Source: Paramyrothecium sp. XJ0827 (Eukaryota; Ascomycota; Sordariomycetes; Hypocreales; Stachybotryaceae). From it: a stretch of DNA of 64,000 nt. Of the stretch, positions 1 through 11,387 are shown piece after piece. Every line of letters begins with the position of its first letter. Position 1 is the first letter of the stretch. The position numbers and the translations under genes were made by a program. The notes beneath the pieces were generated by a model, which was not told the origin of the DNA, did not search any database, and saw only the letters and a program-made list of their open reading frames with translations. The stretch is taken from assembly GCA_020881915.1 (NCBI GenBank), contig JAJFPB010000003.1, forward strand, positions 5,580,001-5,644,000, read 5' to 3'.

Positions 1-2842
1 AAAGATATTACTAAAGATATATTACTTTTACTTAATTATATATTAATTAAAATTAGAACTAAATAATATTATTTACTTCTTAAAAATAAGGAAATATATA
101 TTTAAGTAATACTTATTAAAATAACTATAAGCCTATAAGAAGTAAGATTTATTATTAATTTTTAATATAATTTCCTATTTAATTCTAGCTTAATTTAATA
201 TAATAAGATCTTATAGATCTTATATATAATATATTACTACCTAATATATCTCTAGATTAAAGTAAAAAATAATATATTTTTAATCTAAGTAAGAAGAACT
301 AAATTAGAAAATCTATATATATTTAAAGAAATATTTTACTAAAAAATTAAAACTATATATTTCTAATACTAGATTATAATTTTTTAAAAAAAATAAGAAA
401 TATTTAAAAGAATATTACTATAAAGTACCTAAAATATATAATATAATAAAATATAAATTCTATAAGAAATTTAAATTAAAATAATATACTTAGTTTTAAA
501 GAAAGTATAAAAGAGATTTTTATAATCTAGAAAATAGCTTACTAAGTAAAAAATATAAATATATTAAAGTAGGAATTTTAAAGTTCTTAAATAAATTTCT
601 TTATATTAAAAATAAATATAAAATATAAATTACTAATAAATATCTAAGAAATATAAAGAGAAATTAATAATATTTCTATAAGAAGTAATTAAGTAAAAAA
701 TAAAATCTATTAGCTATAACTAAGTTATAGAATAATAAAAGAAAGTAGTAAATTATTATTATAATTTAAAAATAAAAATAAATAAAATAATAAGAATATT
801 ATATTAATTTTATAATCTAAGATATAATTATTAATACTAAAGTAAATACTAGTACTAAAAAAAACTATATTAATTTTAATTTTATAAACTAATATAAAAT
901 CCTAAAAAAGAAAAAAAAGAAACTATATAAAGTTATAAATATAGAAAAAATTCTATTTATTTATAACTAAGGCTTAGTAAATAAGAAAGTAGTTTTTTAA
1001 ATAATTATATAAGGAACTATATACTAAATTACTTTTAATATTATATATATTTAATTTAATATACTTCTAAATAAATTATAATTAAAAGATTAAAGATTTA
1101 TTTTTAATTAGAATATAAACTAGATTATAATCTTAGAATTATAATTATTTTTATTAAAAAAAAGAAATAAAAAAAAGAAATAAATAAATATTTACTTTAA
1201 AATCTTATTTAAGAAAGTAAAAGTACTTTTAAAATAAAGAAATTATTAAAGTAAAGCTATTATACTAATTAAAAATAAAATATAATTTAGTATATAATAT
1301 AAATAAAGTAAAATAATCTTAATTTATAAAATAAAAACTATTAATTTTATTTATATACTAATATATAGTATTAAAGAATAATAAGAAGTAAAAAAAGAAA
1401 TAAAAAATAGACTTATTAATATTTTAGGGAAATACTATAAATATATTAAATTATTTATAGAAAATCTAAAAAGTAAATTCCTAGAATATATAAAGTAGAA
1501 CTATAAAATCTACTTAATTAAAGAAAAAAAGATCTATTTCTTATTAATTTATAATCTTAATATTAAAGAACTAAAAATATTAAAGAAATATATAAATAAA
1601 AATCTAAAAAAAGAATATATTTAATAATTAATATTACTTATTAAATATTCTATTATATTTATTTTAAAGAAAAATAGGAAATTATAATTTTATATAGATT
1701 ATTAATAACTTAATAATATTATAATTAAAAATAAAATACTTTTATTACTTATTATTAAAATAAGAGATTATTTATATAAAAAAATAATCTTTATTATATT
1801 AGATCTAAAAGAAGTCTATAACTTAATTTAAATTAAAAAAAGTAATAAATAGAAAATAGCTTTTTATACTAAGTTTAGATTCTTTAAAATCCTTATAATG
1901 CCTTTTAAATTAATTAATATATTTATAATATTCTAATATATAATTAATTATATTCTTTATAAATTTATTAATAACTTTATAATTATATATTTAAATAATA
2001 TTTTTATTTTCTTAGAAAATAAAAAATAATATAAAAAATATATATATAAAGTACTAAAAGTATTATAAGATACTAAACTATTAGTAGAACCTAAGAAAAG
2101 TATATTTTATATATAAGAAGTAAATTTCTTTAAATATATTATTTAATTTAATAAGATCTAAATAAAAAAAGTAAGATTATTATTATTTAAGATTAGAAAT
2201 CTCTAATAAATAATATTCAAAATATTTAAAGTTTTTTAGGTTTTATTAATTACTACTAATACTTTATTAAGTACTTTAGGAAAATTACTAAATTTCTTAT
2301 AGATCTTATTTAAAAAAAAATATTTTTTTAATAAAGTAAAAAAACCTAAGGAGCTTTTAAAAAAATTAAAAAATAGATCCTAAGTAAATCTATTTTAGTA
2401 ATCTTTAATTTAAAGAAATAAATTATTCTAGAAATAAATATTTCTAATTATATATTAGATATTATAATAAAATAAATAAGAAATAATAATTTTTTATACT
2501 TTATTATATTTTAATTAAAAAAATTACTAGATCTTTACTTTAATATTTAATTTATAATAAAGAATTTATAGCTATTATTAAAGCCTTTAAGGAATTCTAA
2601 TACTATTTAATAAATATAGAATATAAAATTAAGATTTATATAAATTACTAGAATATTATTTACTTTATTATAATATAAATACTAATTATAAAATAAGTTT
2701 ATTATATAAAATTACTTATATTTTTTAATTATAAAATTATTTACTAAAAAGAATTTAAGAATAAATATATTAATATATTAAGCTAAAAAAGTAAATATAA
2801 ATAAGAGATCTCTAAGGTAATATAATAATTATTATATTATTG

Positions 2843-3148
2843 TATTAGGCTGGGATTTTCGTAATTAGTTTTACTGGCTACCCTATAGCTAGTAAAGTGA
2901 TTTATAAGGACTGCCTTAAAGGAAGGAATTTAGACCAGGCATTAGGCATTAGCATCTTCTATCTTATATTCAATTCAAGTTTTTGAAGCCCAATTCTAAG
3001 AGCCAACTAAAAGATCTAGTAATTCAAACCTTCTTTGCAGCAATCTAGATACAAGACGCTTAAGGTTTAGCCTTTGAGGCTTTTGCCTCAAAGGAAATGC
3101 TATGATCGTTAAGGGTCTGGGTGTGGTATGTGTTTTCCTGCACTAATA
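2843..3148. mobile_element. 306-bp MITE-like element, copy A (little mutated), inside the gypsy remnant
   Basis: This GC-normal stretch interrupts the AT-rich gypsy remnant; the second gypsy copy lacks it at the matching point (about 24105). It starts TATTAG and ends CTAATA. The ends are imperfect inverted repeats (TATTAGGCTGGGA against TATTAGTGCAGGA). TA at each end is compatible with a Tc1/mariner-type TA target. No coding capacity. A perfect hairpin lies at 3071-3094 (10-bp stem, TTTT loop). A second copy of identical length lies at 40360-40665. Class is inferred from structure only; a SINE or other short repeat is not excluded. Confidence 0.6.
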
Positions 3149-5255
3149 AATTATAATTTAAAAAGGAATTATAAATAAAAAACTATTAATTTAATTAAAA
3201 TATATAAAATTAAAATTAAAATAAGTAATATAATAAAATTAAAAAATAAAGTAAAAAATAAATTATATATATTATAAAAGTACTTATAGAAGTAAGTATA
3301 GAATATAATATAGTACCTATATATAATAATTAAATATAGATCCTAGAAGAAATATAAGAGAAGATTTTAATTAAAATCTATAGATATTATATTATTAAAT
3401 ATAAAGAAATTAAAAAAACTATAGAAGTAATATATTAAATATATAATTACTTTAAAATAAAAAAAGATATAAAAAGAATTATAAGAAAATATAATATCTA
3501 TAATAAAATAAAAGTATTAAGATATAAGTATTATAAATATCTTAAATTACTACTAGTACTAATTTAATTATAGTAATTAATTTTATAAGACTTTATTATT
3601 AAATTTCCTTAATTAAAGAAATTAAGCTTAAAAATAACTATAATAGTATTTTTTTATTATTAATAGATTTATTAAATATATTTATTTTATTATTTATAAT
3701 AAAGTAATTAATATTAAAAATATAATATATTATTTTTATAAATATATTATAAACTAATATAATATACTAGAAGAGATTATTTCTAATAAAGAACCTATAT
3801 TTATATTTAAATTCTAATAAAAATTAATAACTTTCTTTAATATTAATTATAAATTAAGTACTACTTACTACTTATAAATAAATAAATAAATAAAATAAAT
3901 AAACTAAATCCTAAAATAATATCTCTACTACTATATTAATTACTAATAAAAGAATTAAATAAAATAGCTACTTATAATATAATATTATTATAATAGTACT
4001 AAATTAGAAATTACTAAAATATTACTATTTTATATAAATTATAGATTTAAATTAATTATTAAGTATATTAAATATAAAGAACTTCTTAATAAATTAATTA
4101 TTATTAAAATAAAAGAACTTAAATAATTATATAATATAATAAAATAAGAAATTTTATTTATAAATTAAAAATAAAGAAATATTATAATATAAAAAAATTA
4201 CTAGAGCTAATTATTAAAAAAAGAAATATAATTTACTTATTTAAAAAATATAAAAATAATATAATTAAGTAATAAATTAAATTATAAAAAACTTAAATTC
4301 TTTATATAAAATTAAAAATATTAATTATAAACTAGAACTTCTAAATATAATAAAATACTACTTAGTATTTTATATTATATTTCTAGAACTAATACTAAAT
4401 AATAAATCTATAAAGAAATCTATTAAGGTACTTATAAAAAAAATATAAAATAAAATAAATACTTATATATAAATAAACTAAAAATAAAGAAGAATTATAT
4501 TTTATTAAATAAAAAAATTATAATAAAAGTAAAAATATATAAAAACTACTTAAATACCTAAAAAAAGCTAATTTAAAATTAAAGAAATTCTAAAATTAAA
4601 TAAAGCTTTAAAATCTAAGATCTATTAATTTATATTTAAAGAAAAAGTAATATTAAAATATATTAAGAATTAAATATTAAAAATAATTTTTATTTCTTTA
4701 ATAAGAATCTCCTTCTTAATTTTAATATTCTTTATTAAGTAAGTACTTTTATTTTTTAAGACTTAGTACCAATAATATAATTATATTAAATAAATTAGGA
4801 ACTTAAAAAAAGTAATTTAATAATAAAGTAATTCTTTTTTTATTTTAATTTCCTTTTTTTTAACTTCTTATTTTTATTAATTATTTAATAAACTAGCTAT
4901 AATTAATAAGAACTAGAGATATATAAGAAGAAGAATCTATAAGATATTAAAAAATATTTATTAAATTATAAAAATAACTAAAATAAGTATATATTTAGTA
5001 ATACTTTAATTTAAATAATATTTTATATTTTATATTCTTTAAGTAATAATAAATATAAAATATAATAATAAAACTAAATTTAAAAATAATATTAATATAA
5101 AAATAATAGTAAATAGTAATCTCTAAGATTATTATAAAAGAAAAAAAAAGAAAAAAAATACTTATTAAATTATAATTAAGAAATCTAGAAATTTACTTAA
5201 TTTATATAAAAAAGTAATTAAATCTTTAGAGTAGGCCTTAGGAAGAGAAGTATTA

Positions 5256-5910
5256 TATTATAATTTATATTAATCTTATAATTAAACTAATATAAAATAA
5301 ATATAACTTATATTAATTATAATAAATATTATATAAAAAGGCTAAATAAACTAATTAGTAGATTATAACTTAAATATATATTAATTCTTACTAAGAATAT
5401 AATTATATAGAACTAATATAACTAGAGATTTAAATATATAATAGGGGAATATATTAAATATAATATAATTATTATTCTAGGGATTTAGTAAAATATAGTT
5501 TCTACCTAGTAAAGTAAAAAAGAGGCTAATATTTAATTATTTTAGAACTAAGAATATAAGTAAATTCCTATATAATACTAAGTAAAAAAAGAACTAATTA
5601 TATATATATATTTATATATTATAACTAAGTATATTAAATTAAGTATATTAGTAATTATTTTAATAAAGTAATTATAATAAGTATATAAATAGAAGAATTT
5701 TACCTTAGAATAAATAGAAAACTATTAGTTATTAATAATATATAGTCCCTAAAATAATTTTTATTATATTATTCTCTTATAAACTAGTAATAACTTATAT
5801 AAAATACTTTAAATACCTTCCTATTATTCTATCTAAAAATAAAATACTACTTAATCCTTAGTTACCTTATATCTAATAATATAAGATTACCCCTAATTAT
5901 TATACTATAA
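5256..5910 (+). repeat. LTR-like repeat following gypsy copy 1
   Basis: Starts TATTATAATTTA right after a purine-rich tract, like the LTRs at 17089 and 26258, and ends TAATTATTATA. The first part (U3-like) differs from the LTR of the 17-27 kb element. The last 190 bp (from TATTAATAATATATAGT on) are shared with it. From about 5337 the sequence repeats at 6190-6764. Confidence 0.6.
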
Positions 5911-6189
5911 CTAAATATACTAAACTAAGTATACTAGTAATTACCCTAATAAAGTAATTATAATAAATATATAAATAGGAGAATTCTACTTTAAAATAAA
6001 TAAAAGATAACTAGCTATTAATAATATATAGTTCTTAAAATAATCTTTATTATATTATTTTTTTATAAACTAGTAATAACCCCTTATATACTTTAGATAC
6101 TTTTCTATTATTTTATTTAACAATAAATAAACTTAAAATAATTCTTAATTACCTTATATTTTTTAATATAAGATTACCCCCTAATTATT
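5911..6189 (+). repeat. Partial LTR fragment (3' part only)
   Basis: Begins ACTAAATATACTAAACTAAG and corresponds to the last 280 bp of the neighbouring LTR repeats, ending CCCCTAATTATTAT. It lies in tandem between two longer LTR copies, so it probably arose by unequal recombination or nested insertion. Confidence 0.55.
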
Positions 6190-6764
6190 ATAAAAAAGCT
6201 AAATAAATTAACTAGTAAACTATAACTTAAATATATATTAGTTCTTACTAAGAATATAGTTATATAGAACTAATATAGCTAGAGATTTAAATAAATAATT
6301 AGGAAATATATTAAATATAATATAATTACTATTCTAGGGATTTAATAAAATATAGTTCTTACTTAGTAAAATAAAAAAGGAACTAATACCTAATTATTTT
6401 AGAACTAAGAATATAAGTAAATTCTTATATAATACTAAATAAGAAAAGAATTAATTATATATATATACTTATATACTATAATTAAGTATATTAAACTAAG
6501 TATACTAAGTAATTACTTTAATAAAGTAATTATAATAAGTATATAAATAAAAGGATTTTACTTTAAAATAAATAAAAGACTACTAGCTATTAATAATATA
6601 TAGTTCCTAAAATAATCTTTATTATATTATTCTTTTATAAATTAGTAATAATTCCTTATATACTTTTAATACTTTTCTATTATTTTATCTAAAAATAAAT
6701 AAACCTTAAATAATCCTTAGTTACCTTATATCTTTTAGTATAAGGCTACCCTATAATTATTATA
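6190..6764 (+). repeat. LTR-like repeat, second long copy
   Basis: Repeats 5337-5910 almost throughout, in the same orientation, ending with the shared CCCTATAATTATTATA terminus. Mutational differences are mostly transitions. With the two preceding pieces it forms a tandem LTR array. Confidence 0.6.
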
Positions 6765-7332
6765 CTTGCCTTTAAGTAAATACCTTTTTCTTCTATATAA
6801 AATTAATTATTATCTAGTAGCTAATGTTTCCTATTACTATAAGGTCTTTTATTCTTAGTACCTAGGAGGAAGCTTAATATCTTATAAAAATAAGTAAGTA
6901 AGATAGCCTAGTATTTATTTTTAAATTAAATACCTTTTTATATATTTTACTATTATAGCTCTAATTTAATAAGGTATTAAAGTCTAATTTATTTTACTAT
7001 TTAGCAAATATACTAAGACTTTTTCTACTATAGGGCTTTAAACTATTAGACTATCTAATAATCCGCGCATTATAAATAGGCCACAAGCACTAAGTTATAT
7101 AAGAAGGCCACTAAGTTAACTCTGAGGCTAGTCTGGCTGCTTCTGGAGAACGGTACTAGCATTAATGCATATAGTGGAAGGTACGGAAATAAATATATAT
7201 ATTATAAACATTAGAACCTTCCACTTAACTCTAAAGCTAAATACCATATCGCCCTTTATCTCCAGTTTAGGAGATATAATAGGTGAAACCCAAGACCACG
7301 CCTGCCGTTGCAGACCAAGGATAGTGATGGTA
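6765..7332. other. AT-rich tail grading into gene-island sequence
   Basis: No gene seen. Around 6845-6873 there is a short motif (GGTCTTTTATTCTTAGTACC and following bases) that recurs at about 16822-16851, suggesting both AT blocks carry ends of the same unidentified repeat. Composition becomes normal from about 7100. Confidence 0.4.
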
Positions 7333-8395
7333 TTATCGGGAGCGGTCAGAAGTAGTGCCAACGTACACTACAAGTACCGCGGCATATGCGCACGTGGCCG
7401 AGACGACCTCCTTCCTCCCCGCCGAGGTTAAAAAACCCACCCACAGCCCAAAAGTTACGACAAAGGTCGTAACAACCCCGAGCTTCAAGATCATATTATT
7501 CCCAACGTTCCAGAGCACCCACATGGGCGTAATAAGGTACCCTACTGCAAGAGATGTGCCCAAGAATGTTACAAAGCCTTGAAACCTCCCCTCGTTAACA
7601 TAAAGTCGGCCTTGGGACTTGGCCTTCCCCCGAATAGATACACCTCTCTAATAAATAAATATATATTCTGTTGGAGATGAATGAACCTGAAAACTTACAT
7701 CAATGAAGAATGGCCAACATAACCAGTATAGAATGCGGGATAATAGGTCGTTCTCTGCCGGCATGTGAGACTTATTAAGTCAGGGTGGCTATCTGATTTG
7801 ACTTCTCTACTCTCTAATCGATAGGTAGCCCAGGACGACATTCTAGCATGAGGAGCGGGTCTCATGCTAGGAATACTTTTCATTAGAGTTTTAATTGTAC
7901 GCGGAGCCGGAGCCTCCAGCTTGAGAATGGCGCTGTAGAGAAGAAGTGCTTCATCTAAGTGCCACATTCACAAAACAGTTAACCCAGGTTGTGAGCATAG
8001 CTGGTATGCCCGCCGCACTTACGGTACTCTTTGATGGCTTTTGGGAGTTCGTCGTCGTCTTTACCCTCTTTATCTATCAGGTCAAGCTTGGTATTGAGGC
8101 GGATGATATTGCGCAATGCCAATTTGTCATAGCGACGGAATATCATGGCCACCTTGCTTGTGTTGGCTGCAAGAGTATCGGCGAACTTGCCCGAATCAAC
8201 TAAATCGCCCGAATCGACTAAATCGCCTGAATCGACTAAATCGCCCGGGTCAGCATATCTAGCGTATGCCTCGAGTTCGATATCGGCTCCGGATGCTAAT
8301 CGGCGGTTCATCTTGCTTGCTGTGTTTGAATCGGGTTCTGCTAAGGCCGCGGCGTGCTTTCGGGTAAAATTAATAGCCGGCCGTCCAGAGATCAT
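7333..8395 (-). CDS. DUF6594-like fungal membrane protein
   Basis: Modelled with four exons (8395-8023, 7954-7811, 7754-7699, 7647-7333). Introns are GTAAGT..TTAG, GTAGAG..GGCAG with a CTGAC branch, and GTAAGT..TTAG. Exons sum to 888 nt, giving 295 aa with no frame break. The N-terminal third is polar and carries three SGDLVD repeats. The middle has the RRYDKLALRNIIRL and HEALLLYSAILKLEAP segments and then LSRILYWLCWPFFID. The C-terminus has two hydrophobic segments (about residues 225-245 and 253-285), the second including ILKLGVVTTFVVTFGLWVGF and an AYAAVLVVYVG tail. This matches the usual DUF6594 order: coiled N-terminus, then C-terminal membrane hairpins. Function is unknown; members often sit near HET or NLR loci. 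The second intron is the least certain; without it the gene needs a frameshift. Confidence 0.7.
8188..8248 (-). repeat. 18-bp coding minisatellite in the DUF6594-like gene
   Basis: About 3.4 copies of an 18-bp unit (plus strand CGCCCGAATCGACTAAAT) encode SGDLVD three times in frame. Units differ by single transitions. Unit length divisible by three allows copy-number change without loss of frame. Confidence 0.85.
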
Positions 8396-8924
8396 AATGG
8401 CCTCGGCTTTATAGTTGTTTTGGTTGCCGCCCTGCCAGCGGGGAAGAGCTAGGTTGCAGACACATCTGGCGAAACTTTCTGGTGAACTGTAATTAAAGCC
8501 CCCGACCCTATGACTGAGGGGGCGTTGGAACCCCGCACTGCAGGAATGCTATGCTCCGTTAGGCCCAACGTGTAATACGCCCTCGGAGTGGCTCTGGCCG
8601 CGACCTACGACTCTAAGGCTACATATAAAGGATTTGCCGCTGATCTCAGCAATCTGGTGGGTAGGTTGTCTACCCTTCTACGCTAAGTGGGTTTCCCAAT
8701 TACAATTCCACGTGCAAGCTGCCGGGAAGTAAGGATTGTAATTAATTAGATTTTACAGATATCGCCAATTTCCAACGAGGAGATGACGACGGGCGGCTAT
8801 ACTTTGGTGTCGTCGAACGGATTTCAGGGCATTATCGCGAATATGCTAGCACCGCGGCCTTGCCCAGGCTGCCCTCACCCCCGGAAAAAACACCAAACGC
8901 ATCGGTGCAAGGCCGGTCTTTGCT
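8396..8924. other. Intergenic, no gene identified
   Basis: Normal composition. It would contain the 5' flank of the DUF6594-like gene and the decayed 3' end of the dynamin remnant. A cysteine-rich plus-strand reading frame overlapping it from 8783 lies opposite the dynamin remnant and is not considered real. Confidence 0.4.
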
Positions 8925-9744
8925 TCAAGAAATGGATGCTTTGCAAAATGAACAGGTGCAATAGTCACTGGGGGGGCACTGGATATTGTCAGGATTGTGA
9001 AAAGCACCTGAAAATTCCATATTGCATGCCTGCACAGACGCACGAAGTCTGCAGACATCATCCTTCGAGAAGAACTCACTGTTAATGCTATGATAGTTAC
9101 CATCAAGTGCTGCCTGACACAATTCGTAAAATCTCATGCTGAGGCTCACAATGAAAGACCGTACATGGGTGACCGTTGGGCGAGCGTTACCTAGGGCTGT
9201 AAGCTCTTGTTCTGTTGAGGCTAGCTTTCTCTTGATCTCTTCAAGAACTTTTGGAATCTCTTTTTCTATGTGTGCATCGAGAAGTTCTTGTAAATAGCGG
9301 CAAAGCTTGTCCGCCCCGATTCGACTCTTATCAAGATTTTAGGCCCCTCCAGGCCGGTTTCGAGAAAAGATTTAGCTCCAGTTGAGACCGGGCCTACATA
9401 GATAATCCGTTTCCCAACTCCAAGGGGCTTGGATTTTCAAGAGGAAGAAGCCCAATTTGAGTTTTATGGTGTCTTCATTTCGAGCTATCGTGGCAATCCG
9501 GGCTTCTGATCCTTCTTTTGATGAGGTCAGGCTTTGTAATTATCCCAACCGTTCTTTGTCCTAACGGGTCATGTTTCCGCGCGATTTTTATGATTGCCTG
9601 ATTGGCCATGTCGTTGCTGGCCTGGAATACGGCAAGGATAATAGTACGGGAGCTCTCCAAGTATGTATTGACCATGTTGTATACTGCATCGATGTCCTCA
9701 TTCCCGTGTTCCTCCTCAGGGACGGATATCAACCAGGCAGATCC
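8925..9744 (-). pseudogene. Truncated dynamin-like GTPase remnant
   Basis: Minus-strand translation gives consecutive dynamin-family pieces in different frames. First is the G3 motif DLPG (9744-9733). Then comes the GTPase core with NEDIDAVYNMVN, SNDMANQAI and the G4 motif TKPD. After a GPVSTGAKSFLETGLEGPK segment come stalk sequences (LQELLDAHIEKEIPKV, FYELCQAALDGNYHS). The P-loop and N-terminus are missing: homology stops near 9744, just before AT-rich sequence. A one-base break follows DLPG and at least two more shifts follow downstream. Related to fungal dynamin/Mx-type proteins. It is a decayed fragment, not an expressed GTPase. Confidence 0.75.
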
Positions 9745-10480
9745 ACAACTTCATTACATCCCTTACTATAGTTAGCTAGGTACAGCAAAGGGAGCTTACT
9801 TACCTCTAAGTACTATAATATAGGTAATAGAGGTAATAGTAAAACTAAGTATAAATTATTATTAAAGAAGAAAGCTAAGAGAATATTTAAATTATTTATA
9901 ATTCTCTTTATTTAAAGTCTTATAGTATTTACTATAATCTTAATTTAAAGATATTAATTCTTTTAATTATTTATATTTTTAAATTAAATATAGAACTATT
10001 TATATTTAAAATCTCTACTAAAAGAAGAAGTTAAGAAAGAAGTAATTAAGAAGGAAGCAACTAAGAAGGAAGTAACTAAAAAGGAAGTAACTAAGAAAGC
10101 CAGGAGCGTTAAATATAGGGTCCTCGTGACTAATATAAAACCAACAAAATGAAGTCAGCATTTGAGTCTATATATTAAGAGCAAAATGTAATGCAACTCA
10201 CCTCTTTAGCATTAGGCAAATACCTTCTCATACCTAGCTGCTGGCGCTCGACAAGGTATGAGAGTAACTGGGTTGCCACCGTTTGTTTCATCTCGGATAT
10301 AATGTCACGTATGCATTTGCGTATTGTGAACGCCTGCGTGTGGTATGAAGCGGGCAGTAAGCTGCATACAGAATCTCCTTAGGGTGTTTGGCTTAGAGCT
10401 ATCAGTAATCCCGAGCTCTGGCTTGATCAGGCATAGATAAGATCACTGAGGTCTGAAGATTTCAAATCAGCTGATTCTAT
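9745..10480. other. AT-rich insert and decayed sequence
   Basis: 9775-10100 is AT-rich repeat-like sequence abutting the truncated dynamin fragment. On the minus strand at about 10310-10193 a short coding-like piece (RDIISEMKQTVATQLLSYL) can be read; I do not recognise it and it is cut off on both sides. No intact gene seen. Confidence 0.4.
10020..10103 (+). repeat. 15-bp tandem repeat
   Basis: Five imperfect tandem copies of GAAGGAAGTAACTAA. The unit is a multiple of three and would encode a charged KEVTK-type repeat, but there is no surrounding open frame. Possibly a remnant of a repeat-rich coding region. Confidence 0.7.
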
Positions 10481-11317
10481 TTATCCATCTGGTAATATTC
10501 CCAAAAGTTGCAATGTCGCAAAGTCGATAAGGGGACCGTCATGGTACCTGGGAAGATTTCCTGGGCTGTGCATTGTCTCATTTGCATCCCTTGGGTGATT
10601 TTGCAGACTGAACAGTGCAGCAATGACAGAAAGGCTGTCAAGTGAGAAATTCCGGATAACCAATGATTCGAATATAATAGTGATGTCTCTAGGGGCGATT
10701 GCCTCGTGGTGGATTGCTAGCGATGTATTAATTCTAGGCTAGAATGCATTATCTTACAGCTTGAAATCGTATATCCATGTATATATCCGCTCAGCTCGTT
10801 GTTGGCTCTAGGCGAAAGCTAGAAGTCGCATGTCATTGTGGGCTAAGGTTGCACGCTTGTCTCCGGCCGGATCCGAAGCCACTTCATCGCAGATATTGGC
10901 CTCACTACCATCCATGACCTCGATAGTGTTCCAGCTTAACATGTCAATGAGTGGCTCCATCGACACGGGCGTCCCCAATGTTAGCGTTGACCCAGTCGCT
11001 GAAGTGGCCATACTGGACGCGGGGAGGTCAAGTGACATTGACATTGAAGCCGGTGGTGAGTTGACTGTGACCGATGTGTAAACTATTGGCACCGGCTTTT
11101 CATACTGGTCCCGGCACCCGGTCTCCCTCTAAAAGGTGAAAAACCTCTCGTCGAAGGAGTTGTTGATGATGAATTGACCCGACATATTAGATGGTCTGTT
11201 TTCTGGGAGACCAGGGTAATTCTCTCTCCTTGCTAGATCTGGCTGCTTAATATTAACATTGGAAGGAGGACTGATGTACCGCTGCAACCAGAATATCCAA
11301 CGTCTCTTGTTAGGCAT
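10481..11317 (-). other. Unrecognised minus-strand coding-like stretch
   Basis: Three minus-strand segments look coding but are unassigned: 11317-11129 (contains RPSNMSGQFIINNSFDERF), 11092-10808 (serine/threonine-rich) and about 10735-10481 (contains LDSLSVIAALFSLQNHPRD, ending LQLLGILPDG then stop). They could be exons of one small gene or pieces of a decayed gene. I could not build a convincing splice model, and no domain is recognised. Confidence 0.25.
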
Positions 11318-11387
11318 GCAACCGTCATTATCACATTCCTACGGTTTGTACACAAGACTTGTCAAGTTGCCTAGGCAGGCAAAGATC

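Larger units (their letters stand above)
1..5910 (+). mobile_element. RIP-degraded Ty3/gypsy LTR retrotransposon, copy 1 (5' end outside window)
   Basis: No open reading frame survives, but the plus-strand translation still shows a Ty3/gypsy pol order. The reverse transcriptase block near 1860-1925 keeps a MPF-type motif, followed at 1988-1999 by YLNN where active elements have YLDD. An integrase-like DFI..P segment lies near 3585-3610. The sequence is collinear with the internal part of the element at 17089-26885 (about 21008-25540), with a deletion of roughly 280 bp near 600-660 and the 306-bp insert at 2843-3148. A purine-rich tract (about 5239-5250) precedes an LTR-like start at 5256. Past about 4560 the two copies diverge. 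Changes between copies are mostly C to T or G to A, as expected for RIP. Confidence 0.8.

Noticed and set aside
1..7000. Possible CRISPR-like or simple-sequence origin of the extreme AT-rich repeats
   Set aside because: Repeat units are long, direct, and collinear with gypsy pol and LTRs; there are no short regularly spaced repeats. The organism is a fungus and RIP accounts for the composition.
7699..7954. Apparent one-base frameshift in the DUF6594-like gene
   Set aside because: A 56-bp GTAGAG..GGCAG intron (7810-7755) with a CTGAC branch restores the frame and makes total exon length divisible by three.
8783..9085. Cysteine/histidine-rich 100-aa plus-strand frame resembling a zinc-binding or small secreted protein
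   Set aside because: It overlaps the recognisable dynamin remnant on the opposite strand at its 3' end, has no signal peptide, and its Cys spacing is irregular. The dynamin reading explains the overlapping part.
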